Positions 46,851-58,087 of a DNA stretch of 64,000 bases are shown here, piece after piece. The notes below the pieces were generated by a model. It did no database searches. It saw only the letters and a list, made by a program, of their open reading frames with translations, and was not told where the DNA came from. Positions within the stretch are counted from its first letter, which is position 1, and each line of letters starts with the position of its first letter. This stretch comes from Denticeps clupeoides. Its lineage: Eukaryota > Chordata > Actinopteri > Clupeiformes > Denticipitidae. The stretch is taken from positions 15,350,306-15,414,305 of the forward strand of contig NC_041716.1 in the NCBI RefSeq assembly GCF_900700375.1, given 5' to 3'. The position numbers were made by a program, and so were the translations under genes.

Positions 46851-47903
46851 ATATGTTGTTTACATATTAGATGATACAACTTCATAAACTGATCTAATGA
46901 TTTTCTTGAACTTAAATTACATAAATAGTAACATTATTCACATTTTAGCATGATATACTCTGAGATACATGTACGTTGTGTGTGTGTGTGTGTATAGTTA
47001 TATATAAACAGATGGGCTCGAATGACAGCAACGGCCAGAGCAGCGACGGGTTTAATCTTAATCCCATTTAATTGTCAGATCTATTATTAGATATCATGAG
47101 ATCATTGTGGGCTTGTGGTGCTGTTTGAATCATTGGGTGGGGGGGTTGAGCCACAGAACTTTTGTTGTTGTTGTTGCTTTGCGATTGCTGTTGAGGGGAA
47201 GATTCAGAGGGAGTGCCGTGTTTCGCCACGTAAATGCAAACTTCAGCACTTACCTCACTGTGCCCAGGTCTAACCAATGACAGCAGCAGAGTCCCAAGCT
47301 GCTGACCTCAGTAAACTGGCTTAAGAACAAAGGAGAGAGTTATTTTACACTGGGCTTCACAATAAGACCACTCCTGAAGGCCAGGCGTGCTGCTGTGGAT
47401 CAACCCTGTTGTCTTCAGTGTGAAGATTTGAAAGAGATCTGCCGGGGTCAGGAATCAGAAATGTACCTAGACAGTTACGCTGAATTAATTAACAGTGACA
47501 AATTCCTGTAATGGAGAGTTTGCTGTGCCACAGTTGCCGGTGTGTTTCTGGTGGAAAATGCAGACAGGGTCACCCACTGCTCTGCTTTTGTCCCCGCTAC
47601 GGCTGACCTTGGCCCAGTGTGGTGTCAGGGTGGAGCCAGTCGGTTCTGAGGCACAGCAAGGCCCCTTTCCATCCAAGTCAGACTGTTAATCAAGGTTTCC
47701 TCCGCCAAGCTCATTATGTCAGCGATTAGACGTGGTTACATGGTTCAACCCAGGATAATCTTTAAAGCAACGAGCAATGGGTGCAGTCAGCAGGGACAAG
47801 CTGAAAAAACCAACACCAATCGACACCAACACACGCCGAGGTCAAGATAAGCTGATCGTGTTATGCCACAGCTCTGTTTGTGCAAAATATACATGCTGAG
47901 GCA

Positions 47904-48090
47904 TGGTAGTAGCCTAGTGGGTAACACACTTGCCTATGAACCAGAAGACAGAGTCACAGGTTCAAATCCCACTTACTACCATTGTGACACTTAACCCTAA
48001 GTCGCTACCCTAAGGGGGACTGTCCCTGTAACTACTGATTGTAAGTCGCTCTGGATAAGGGCGTCTGATAAATGCCGTAAATGTTACTGT
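47904..48090 (+). repeat. SINE family B, well-preserved copy
   Basis: GGTAGTAGCCTAGTGGGTAA head, CAGGTTCAAATCCCACTTAC, GGGGGACTGTCCCTGTAACT and GTCGCTCTGGATAAGGGCG then TCTGATAAATG tail. This tail type is widespread in teleost SINEs. Confidence 0.9.
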
Positions 48091-48408
48091 GTAAATGTTC
48101 CAATGAAACATATTTTTTTGCTAATCAAGCTAGCATATACCCATTGTTAAACAATGTAATGATCAGGTTAGGATGGTTAAACCTACAGCAGTGTTTCCTG
48201 GACCTTTCCTTGTTTGGTGAGATTCGGCTCAGCTAGAACAGTAGATCATCGGATCATCGGAATCACGGCGCTAGAAATGTGTTGGTGTTGGAATTCAGCA
48301 AGTTATGGCCATATAATGGCTGCCTCAGAAACTAAAATGCACATTTGATCTTTCTCAGAGGCGTATGCTGACATTAAAGTCTCTTTTTTTTTTTTTTTTT
48401 TAATACAG

Positions 48409-50919
48409 TTCAGAAGCCCCCCAGTATCGAGCCATCAGAATCAGAACCGGTCAGTAGCGTCAATTAAAACAAATAACTAAATGCGCTCTTATTTTTCTGA
48501 TTTGACTCTGAAGAAATGTCCTGTGTTTTGTGATGCAGATGGAGTAGATGTTGAGAGTCCAAGTGCCTCGCATGAGGGCAGCGATCTGCCTGCTTCTGAA
48601 AACCCCCTCAGAAGAATACTGCGGGTAAAGCATTTTCCCAGACAGAGTATGTGACCTTGGCCGAGAGTAGTTCCCCAAATAATAAAGTGCTTATTATTTA
48701 TCCACTCAGCAGCGTAACACACGTCAAGTATGAGTAATGTGTGCGCCCATGAGCCGTATCCCTATGTAGACGGAGTGACTGTTCCGAGCCCTGACGGTGT
48801 GTGTTTTTGCTTTTCACCCTCGTGTTAGCAGCCCCACGGGTGGCATCTGCATGTGCAGCCCAGAACCAAGCGGAAGCTGCTGCAGTCCTCCAGCTCCGGG
48901 CCCTACTCTCCACTCGCCGTGGCGTACAATGGGAAAATATGCATCCTGTTCAAAGCCAAGAGGTTGGCCATTCGCTACAGAAACGAAACATTTCTGGACC
49001 TCACCGAAAGGGTGTTCGGGCCCAACGCCCCAGTGGACACAAAAGGCTCTGTTTGCACCAAGGAGAAAGCTACGTAAGTGCCATTCATTCGGTCTAAATT
49101 CACATTTAGCGTATAGATTATTCGCAAAATGCGGTGACTCCTCGGTCTGTTCCATTTGTATCTAGTTGCTTTAGCTCTAGCTTGGTGTTATTGTCTTCAC
49201 TTGTTTCCCTTGATTCCTTGTTTCTATATATAGATCCTAGCTGATGTGAAGTCTAGCCATTGTGTGCCATCGTATGCTCAGTCATTTATTTTACTGTAGA
49301 AGTAATTCATGCTTAAGTGCTTTGCTCAGAAAATTTTAACAATTGCAGACATACATATGAATTTATGCGTTTATTTGTTTACATGCAAACAGGCTCTCCT
49401 TACGCATTGGAGACATGGAGGACATAAAAGCTCTTGTCATAAAGTAATTTGTTTTTCTCCCTCTTACTAAATTTGAAAGAAAAAAGGATATGAATCAACA
49501 AGGTCACACGGTTGTATGTGTTATAACAGACTCCAGATGTCCAACACGTTCTATGAGTCAGTGGGTCAGAACTGGTTTACCCTGGACAGCGTTCACATCC
49601 ACTATAACTGGACGCATGAAGCCGCTTTTAACGCCACGGCTGTGTACGCCCCGGCTACTTCCTCCTACCACTGCCAGCACGTCAGCAGCCTACAGAAATA
49701 TGACACGCTACTGGTGCCCAGTTCCCTGACTGACAGCTCTGCAGACTGGCACATCACTTTCACAGACTTCCAGGTAAGAGCACAGGGAGCAGCGGCATGC
49801 AGATGGGAACGCAGATCGGGGTTTTGAACTTGAAACGCCCTGTTGTTTAATATGCATACATGGAAAAATGACTTGATTGCATTATATTTCTCTATATGTA
49901 CTGCTCTAATGTTGCTCTTTTATTGTGTTCTTTTATTATTGAATGAACATTTGAATCAAACTGCCAATTTCTATCAAAAACCTAAAGTAAAATTGCTATT
50001 GAAAACAAAGTAAAATTATTGAAATTACTAAAAATTGCTATCGAAAAAAAGTAAAATTCAATACACCTACAATAAATCTTAATGTTAAACTCAACATGTT
50101 TTTTGCCAATATTAAATAATTCATCAAATTAAATAATAGGTTAATCGCAGTGATTCGAGACCACAATTTTCTATAGCTGTGTATGTGTTTTGATCTAATT
50201 TTCACACTCACGACCAATGATATTTCATGTTTAATTTAACATGTTTCTCCTGTGTACACGATAGTACCAGAAGCATTCTTTTCATCATTACTTTGTTATT
50301 TATGATTTTGTGACCTTTTGAAGTCAGGTTGTCCCTATATATTTTTATGGATGAACCTAGTGGGTTAGACACTTGCCAATGAACCAGTAGACCACAAAGT
50401 CTCAGGTTCAAACTCCAATTACTACCATTGTGTCCCTGAGCAAGACTCTGAACCTGCTGAGTGTCACCTGGGGGACTGTCCCTTTAACTACTGGTTGTAA
50501 GTCTCTCTGGAAAAGGTTGTCTGATAAATGGCATGATTATAATTATAATATCTCATACTGAGGAAGAGTTTTACAATGTATTGTCATATTTACTTTTATT
50601 ATATATCATATATGCTGCTGGAATTGCTTTTGTAAGCAAGGTTTTAAAGAGTTTGTTTCCCCTCTGTTTTCTTCTTGTTAAGATCCAGGCCTTCAATGTT
50701 CAGTCCACCAAATTTGCCTCTGCAAGTGACTGTGCCACCTTCTTCACCCCTGCTATTCTTATGGGCCTCATCACCTCTCTAATCCTGTTGCTGGTCCTGG
50801 CCTACGCCCTTCACATGGTGGTGCACCTGAAGCGCATTGACCGCTATGAGGAGCACAAAACCACCGTCTACTTCCCCCGGAGCCCCGAGGCTGAAAATCC
50901 TGACAAGAACAGCCTGTGA
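48409..50919 (+). CDS. atp6ap1l: V-ATPase accessory subunit S1-like protein (Ac45-like)
   Basis: Ac45/ATP6AP1 relatives are type I membrane proteins that assemble with the V-ATPase membrane sector in acidic compartments. Supported exons: 48409-48448 (VQKPPSIEPSESEP), 48538-48626, 48829-49073 (PYSPLAVAYNGKICILFKAK), 49392-49443, 49530-49773 (NWFTLDSVHIHYNWTHEAAF, YHCQHVSSLQKYDTLLVPSS) and 50683-50919. The last encodes SDCATFFTPAILMGLITSL with a membrane helix (SLILLLVLAYALHMVVHLK) and a cytoplasmic tail ending NPDKNSL. N-glycosylation sites (NET, NWT, NAT) are in the lumenal part. RTKR in the third listed exon is a good furin consensus, like the processing site of Ac45. The helix SLILLLVLAYALHM fits ATP6AP1L better than ATP6AP1. 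Upstream exons with the signal peptide were not found. AATAAA at 51951-51956 may be the poly(A) signal. Confidence 0.88.
50346..50535 (+). repeat. SINE family B in atp6ap1l last intron
   Basis: CCTAGTGGGTTAGACACTTG, CTCAGGTTCAAACTCC, CCTGAGCAAGACTCTGAACC, GGGGGACTGTCCCTTTAACT and the tail are present with moderate divergence. Confidence 0.85.
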
Positions 50920-53900
50920 AGGACCGCAGAATCAAAGACTTAGCCTTTTACTACCGTAGTGCAGAAGATGTGTAGACCACTGGGCATGCGTTACCAAGGT
51001 GGTCACTGAGGACTATAGAGTCTTTACATTTCAGCTACTGCATCAGACACAGCCCTTGCTGAGTTCACAAAATCGCGCGTCCTTCTGTAGCTCAGGAGCA
51101 GATGAGCGACCGAAGAAGGTGTTAAATCTCAGGCTGATCCTGAACACACTGCTGGCTTTCTGGACAAGGGCAAAGAAGTGGGCAGCAAGGAGCATCCCAC
51201 GTCTGAAATGGCCTTGTGTTGGACCTGTACCTGGAATCAGCACTACCATCACTGAGAGTTTTGTTTTAAAAAAATTCATGATGAAAAAAATGGAACAACT
51301 GATACTGTGAAAGTTAGCGGCTGTGCGGTCGGTGGATGTAAACGCGATGTTAGCTTGAGCTAAACTAGAAAGCAACCAAATTGTGTTTTGACTGCCAAAG
51401 TGGAATTTGTCAGGGGTGGCAAAATTCTGAAAGTACAAGGACGAGCAACACTGTAAAAACATGTATGTATTTGCTTAGTCTGCTAAGGTTGTTTTTTTTT
51501 TTTTTTTATGTCCCCCCCCCCCAAAAAAACATGCATAATTTAACTTAAGAATGCATACCGACAACAAATATAACTCAAAGTACAAACTCAATGCATACTC
51601 AGTACATATTACAATTTTTTGTACTAGCTGTACTATGATACTAAGTAGGATTTTTTTTTAAGATCAAAAGGAAAATGTTGATTTTCTTACAACACAACAA
51701 CACATTGTGTAGTTCAGTCGACTGTTATTGGATCATTTATACTGAAATCAAGGCTACACAGTAACATAAAGAATGTTGCTGAGGTCCATCATGTTCAAGA
51801 AACCATCTGCAATGACAACACGACTTCCGATTACCCTGTTAAACACAGCATGGCAATAACTAGACATAATACATGTATTTACTATGATGGAATCACAAAG
51901 CCTTCAGCACTTATGAACGTTTCTTGAGGACCAACTGCTGTAATTTGAACAATAAATGATGAGCACATTCATTTTCTATGGTGAATTTGTAAGGTTACAA
52001 ATCTGAATGAAGTTGACGTGGTTAGACATTTGTCGATCATGGGGCATGTGGTGGTTTTGTGTGTGTGGAGTTTGCACAACTTTATTTAGTTGTCACGGGA
52101 TGTCGCGGCCCAGCCCTGGATGAAGCAGTTAGTTCTGGGAAAAGCTCGATTTCACATCATCATATTCCCTTCACCAACAGCAGTTGTTAGCTCAGCGACC
52201 TTACGTCAGTTCCCAAAGCCTTGATTCTCAAACCATTCTAACAAGTACTTCTCTAATCGCACCACTTGGCACTGTTCTTCATGTACCTTCTCTGCCATCT
52301 GTCTTATCCTCTCACCTGCCAGCAGGAAACTACTTACCTTCCCCTTGCTGAGGCGGTTTGTTTATCGGGCCTCTACCAAAATCTTCCAAGAACCTTTCAT
52401 TGGGTAGCTTGCTGTTAGAAAATCCAAGTTCTAGTACGTATAACCTGGGTGCATGGCTGAATACCCAGTTAATGATGATGGGTTTCTTAGAGCGAAATTT
52501 GGCCAATGACACTGTATGAGTTCAATCGAAACATGGTGCAAGCAGCAGTTGCTTCCTTGATCAGGAATAAGGCTCAAGAACTGTATTTTTTTGTGACTTA
52601 TCTTAAAAAATTTGTATGTGTTTCTGTGTGTGATTGATATTTTACTCAATCTGAAATCATTAATGCCACCTTTCAGAATCTGCATATACACACAATGTCA
52701 TTCTCCTCCTGGTCAAGGAGCCTGAGGGAGGCCGGGCCCACACCACAGCCTTTGGTACATGCAGTGTAGCCTTGAGTGACTAAATCAATGCGGAGAGTGT
52801 AGGGCACTGGCAGGAGAGGGATTTGAAGCAGTGGCTCACTCGCCCAGACAATCCAAGCCCTATTTGTCTCTTATAGGTGGCAGAGTAAACAGTTGGCCAG
52901 ACAGAATGAGGTTCTGCAAGAGACCTTATGTGTGTGTGTTTCAGTTACAGTTACATTCGTGTCACTGCTATGCCATTAAACTGAAAAATTTTCGTATACG
53001 TGAATATTTGTTTTTTGCCGGCCTGTTTTAATTTTAGTTTTAGTCTAGTCTTTGCATCAAGTGGTCTTTTTAGTTTTTATTAGTCTTAGTCACATCCATA
53101 CTCATTTTAGTCCAGTTTCAGCTGAATTAAAGTCTGAGCTTTTTTGTTCTATTTATGTCAGAATAATCCATATCAATTTAGTCAATGAATATGGCATTTT
53201 TAATTAATCTCTTTTTTTTTTTTGTAATGCAATTCTATTTAACCCAGTCAAAATAGTATAAGTTCCTAGTACAATAGACAAAAGTTACATTTTCTTATAG
53301 TCAAACCCCCTTTATAATTTAAACAAGCGTTGTGGAGATACCCTCCCTTCACTACGCTGTGGAGCCACAACTGCAGGATGAGAGAATGATTTCACTGCCC
53401 CAAGGACGACCCGGTGACTGTCTTTAGGAAACTTGACGGAAAACCAGAGGCAGTTTGTGGCCAAGTATTAGATCAGGGTCCTGCAGTCAGGGAGTAAACG
53501 GCCAAAGTGCAAAGCCAGCCCCATTTACTTTCTATAAGGCTGCCTACGAGTGCCTGTTCAAAAATAGGCTAAATGCGGGCCTAATTTGCACTCCTGTTCA
53601 CCAGAGCGATAAACAACATCCGATTTTCACCCTACCTACCAAGTGGAACATGAAATTGGAATGACTAATAAGGGACATCACTGTCATATCTAAACTGGTA
53701 TGGTGGTGAGAGAGTCAGTGGTCATCTAATTCTTACTTTAACAAAGAGGAACACGGGGAAATGAAAGCTACAAAATATTTTTCCATGTAAAGGTATTGAT
53801 TGGGGGATATTCCAGTGTGTGCGTATGTGTCTGTGTGTGGATACTGTCTGCATGTACAAATGCTGAATAACAAAGAGAGATGAGGGGTTTGGAGAAGGTG

Positions 53901-54699
53901 TGGAGGAGTAAAATCAAACATGAAGACACACACACATACACATCTACACAAGGATAGTCATTTTAGTTATTTTGGCTTCATTGCTAATATGTGAAGTTGA
54001 GTCTGTCTAAGAATTTCTTCACACATAATAATGTTGCATTGTTATCTGTATGCGACAACACTATTTGAAACATTTGGGCCACTTGCTGTTGGCTAGAGTA
54101 CCATGAGTACCATGGTGTGTAAAATAATGAGTCCATACTGTTCATCTTTTCCATGTTAATAATTTAACATTAAAAACATGTATTACACATGATTTTGGTG
54201 TTATAGGTAAGTGAAATTGTAATTTTTACTTCATGCATTTCATTGCATCTATTAATTGCTAAAAGAGCTGGAAAGACAATCGAGGTCATTCTGCTCCATA
54301 ACCCACCATTTTGCAATTGCATTGACATTTCAATTGATGAGAGCGCACAGGGTGGGACAGCAGAGCTACAATTTCACCCAGATCATTTGAATGGCTTTCA
54401 TCCCTAGACAGAAAAAAAATGCTGCTTCTTTCAATAAAAAATTGATGCATATATCAAAAAAAGTTTAATAGACTTCAGAACGTTCAATGAAGCCTGGAAA
54501 TACGTCACTGCATGGTAAGTTTCTCTGTTTACTATGGTGTAAAATTAATTTTGGTCACCGCGATGAACATGACATGCTACGTTGTGGCTATTGCATTATT
54601 TACAAAAATAGAATTGGTAATGGACAAGTTGCTACGTGGCAACTAGCAAATAGATTTATTTCTGTCTCTAGGCTCTCCTTTAGTACCACTCAGCTGTTC
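50920..54699. other. Intergenic region between atp6ap1l and abhd6
   Basis: The first kilobase is probably the atp6ap1l 3' untranslated region. A diverged interspersed repeat rich in AGTTTTAGTCTAGTCTTT-like phrases lies at about 53025-53130. A (GT/CA)-rich patch spans 53815-53945. The last about 200 bp should contain the abhd6 5' untranslated region. Nothing else was recognised. Confidence 0.45.
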
Positions 54700-57136
54700 A
54701 TGACTATGGATATGGTGAATTTGTTTGCCATATCTGTCGGTACCCTGGCGATACCTCTCCTAGCTTTTATGGTCTCATTTCTTCTCTGGCCTTCGACCCT
54801 CATCAAAGTCTACTACTGGTAAGGTAGCTTTTGGCGTTATGTAGCTCATATACACCTTAGTCAAATTGTCTTGTCTTTAGAGTCTTTCATTTGTCTCATC
54901 GAGGTACTGGAGACGCACCCTTGGCATGCAGGTGCGTCATGCAGACTGTGGTGCGTACCGCTTTTGCTATTCCTACAGAGGGAAACCAGGACTCAGACCT
55001 TCTATCCTCATGCTGCATGGCTTTTCTGGCCACAAAGATGCTTGGCTGTCTGTGGTTAAGGTAGCACAGGTCATCAGGCATTTAGACGTTTGATTAAAGT
55101 GAGAGCATGATATAAACCAGGCGGCACATTTTGCACTCTGCAGTTTTTACCAAAACACCTACATATACTCTGTGTGGACATGCCAGGACATGAGGGCACA
55201 ACACGTTCAAGTGCAGATGACTACTCTATCCAAGGACAAGTTCAGAGAGTGCATCAAGTAAAAAAAAATTCAAATAAAATAAAAAAAAAATTTATGCAAG
55301 TTTTTCATGTTTAACGTTCTTTTTTTACATTTTGCAGTTTGTGGAATGCATCAAACTGAACAAGAAGCCATTCCATATAGTGGGAACTTCGATGGGTGGA
55401 AATGTTGCTGGGGTGTATGCAGCCACTTATCCATCAGACATTTTTGGTGTCACTCTGATCTGTCCATCTGGTCAGTTCATCTGTCCATCCGTGACATAAC
55501 ATTTGACAGAACAAGGACCCTGAACAGTATATATTACAGCATTCAAGTTTAGGATAATTTGTAATGCCCTTTCATTGTTTACATTGAAAATATGAAAAAA
55601 TTAATAAGAAATCATCATTGACACAGTTGATACAGTCTAAACCTGCCAGAAACTCAGCTGAATTTGACAAGTTTTTTTTTATTTCTTAAATCAGCGCATC
55701 AAAGATCCTTTTAAAATGTTTTTCTAATAATCAATGATTAGACTTGCATTAATAAACATAGCGTTTCACTGGAACCCAAGACTAATTGTTACTGATAAAA
55801 AATGTTTACATTTCTGTAGATATTTCATTCATTTCCATTTCCAGCTCCCACCGTTGTTTACAGCGAACAACGTTCAATGGTAGTGCTGGTAGGTAGGTAT
55901 TAGGTAGCTAGGTAGGGTGGTTGTAGCCTAGTGGGTAACACACTCGCCTATGAACCAGAAGACCCAGGTTCAAATACCACTTACTACCATTGTGTCCCTG
56001 AGCAAGACACTTAACCCCAACTTGCTCCAGGGGGGACTGTCCCTGCAACTAATAGTTGTAAGTCGCTCTGGTTAGGGCCGTTTGAAAAATGGTGTAACTG
56101 TAAACCTAACAATGTCTGGAGTCAATTTCATGTTGTTAGATTCTCCAGGTGAAGAGAGTCAAAGATGAGGCTGGGTGTTCTTGTCTTTGTAGATTTGTAA
56201 AACTATATTAAATGCATGACTGTCAATGTAATGAAAAACAAGGAAGTTTCAAAATTTGCCTAAGAAGTTTTGCTTGGTTTGAATTCTTCCTTTAGGTATA
56301 AAACATACGTCTGAAACAAAATTTGACAACCAACTGCAGGACCTGCTGAATAGTCAGCACACCCTGAGTATCCCACTCATCCCAAACACAGCAGAGGAGA
56401 TGGAGGAAATGCTCAGGCTATGTTCTCATGTTCGCTTTAAGGTGCCACAGCAGGTACTATCTTTCGAAAAATGAAAAACCACAAACCAGTAGTCCATCTC
56501 TCAGATAATAAAATGTGTCTGCCGACTTGGTGGTGATTTCACAGTGTTCACACTTTCTTTTGTTGCCAGGTGCTTCAAGGACTGGTGGATGTACGGATTC
56601 CTCATAATGATTTTTATCAAGAAGGTTAGCACATTACCCAATGTGACTTAAATATTACCATTATTTATTAGCATATATTTAGCTGCAAATGACACAATTT
56701 ACAAGAACAACAACTGTTTAATGTAACATGATTAATGTGGAATTTATTTACTTTTCATCTTTCAGTATTCATGAAGATTTGGGGGGAAAGCTCAAGATTT
56801 GCCTTACATGAACATATGCATCAAATCACATCTCCTTTGCAAGTAATCTGGGGTAAACAGGATCAGGTACAGAAATAAAGCAATAACATATTCAACCACG
56901 GTGAATGTTTAACAGTCATTAATAAATGTTCATTAAATGAAACAAATCAATAGGTGGTGGATGTCTCTGGGGCCAGGGTCATTGCTGAAGTGCTTTCAGG
57001 ATGTCGCTTGGACCTGCTGGACCACTGTGGTCACTCTGTTGTGATGGAGCGCCCACGCAAGACAGCAAAACTCATCCTGGACTTCATAATCTCCCAGCAA
57101 TCCACACAGAATGCCAGCAACAAAAAGCAATGCTGA
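54700..57136 (+). CDS. abhd6: Monoacylglycerol lipase ABHD6
   Basis: ABHD6 is a membrane-anchored serine hydrolase that hydrolyses monoacylglycerols, including the endocannabinoid 2-AG, with its active site facing the cytosol. Eight coding exons are intact: 54700-54818, 54904-55060, 55144-55257, 55338-55470, 56296-56453, 56570-56624, 56766-56866 and 56954-57136. The N-terminal helix is TLAIPLLAFMVSFLLWP. The alpha/beta-hydrolase fold shows the oxyanion HGFSGHKD, the nucleophile elbow GTSMGG (catalytic Ser), the acid loop WGKQDQVVDVSGA (catalytic Asp) and CGHSVVMERP (catalytic His). All three catalytic residues are present, and length matches the mammalian protein (about 340 residues). The start is ATG 54700, or 54706 to align with mammalian MDLDVVN. 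Every splice junction fits GT-AG, and a SINE sits in the fourth intron. Confidence 0.95.
55913..56100 (+). repeat. SINE family B in abhd6 intron
   Basis: GTTGTAGCCTAGTGGGTAAC, CCCAGGTTCAAATACCAC, CCTGAGCAAGACACTTAACC, GGGGGGACTGTCCCTGCAAC and GTAAGTCGCTCTGG, preceded by a short GTAGGTAGGTA-type tract. Confidence 0.9.
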
Positions 57137-58087
57137 GCTTCTACTTCTTCATAATGTTCATAAGGGTTCAAGGTCGTGAAATTGAATCTGGGCTCCAGCT
57201 TTGTGAGTGGAGGGTTTGCATGTTCTCCCAGCGACGCTGTGGCTTCCCTTCAGTCTCTACAGTTTCCTCATGCTGACCAAAGGCATGCACACTAGGTGGA
57301 TTGGTGACTGAGTGTGTTATTGAATGATGTTGCCCTGGATGAGTCTCGGGGATGGAATCCCTGCTTAGGATTCAGCAATTATGGAAAAGGTGTGATTGAA
57401 TAGAGAGTGAGTGACTAATTAAACAAAGCATTGTTGTAAATGTAAAAAAAAAACATTAGGACTGAATATAAATACTAGTATTGGCATGAATAAGTATGAA
57501 CATTTCCAGAAACAGTTTCTTGTCATTATAGGTTAGTAGTTTTAGTGAAAGGCTTTGAAAAGAAATGTAACTGTTTAATTAAACTTTTTTAAATGCAATA
57601 TTTGCTCATAATATAGCGATAATACGATACATTCCCATTAGAAAAAAATTCTGGTTGGCCTATTCTCCTGCAGTACATTGAACCCGTTGCATAGAAGAAG
57701 ACTACAAACTAGATATGGATGACTTTTTAGTATATAGTGCTCAGTCCAAAATACACTATATGCATACATAAAACATACATTAAAATGACACAAAAAATGT
57801 CTAAATGTCCAAGAAATTTACCCATTTTTACCAGCATATGCACTGAATTTTTTAAAATCTATTTTTATTTATAGTGTTTATTTAAATGTGTAAAAGGTAT
57901 GCTGAATAAAAATCTAGGTAACATTACCAGTATTCTGTCTCAAGTTATGCTAACAATGTAACTTGTACTCAATATAAAAAATAGTACGGAGACAAACATG
58001 CTTTATGTAAAAAAAAATGTCATTTTGTTAGAAGGTTTGTTATCATATTCATACTTTTCCTGTGCACATATCACACCCTTTGTTGGG
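57137..58087. other. Convergent 3' region between abhd6 and ogn
   Basis: AT-rich and presumably the two 3' untranslated regions. A stretch at about 57165-57420 (GGGTTCAAGGTCGTGAAATT, GAGGGTTTGCATGTTCTCCC) resembles a dispersed teleost repeat but no family is assigned. Confidence 0.4.

Noticed and set aside
53025-53290. AGTTTTAGT-rich stretch as an unknown regulatory array
   Set aside because: It resembles a diverged dispersed fish repeat; too degenerate to define ends or to argue for function.
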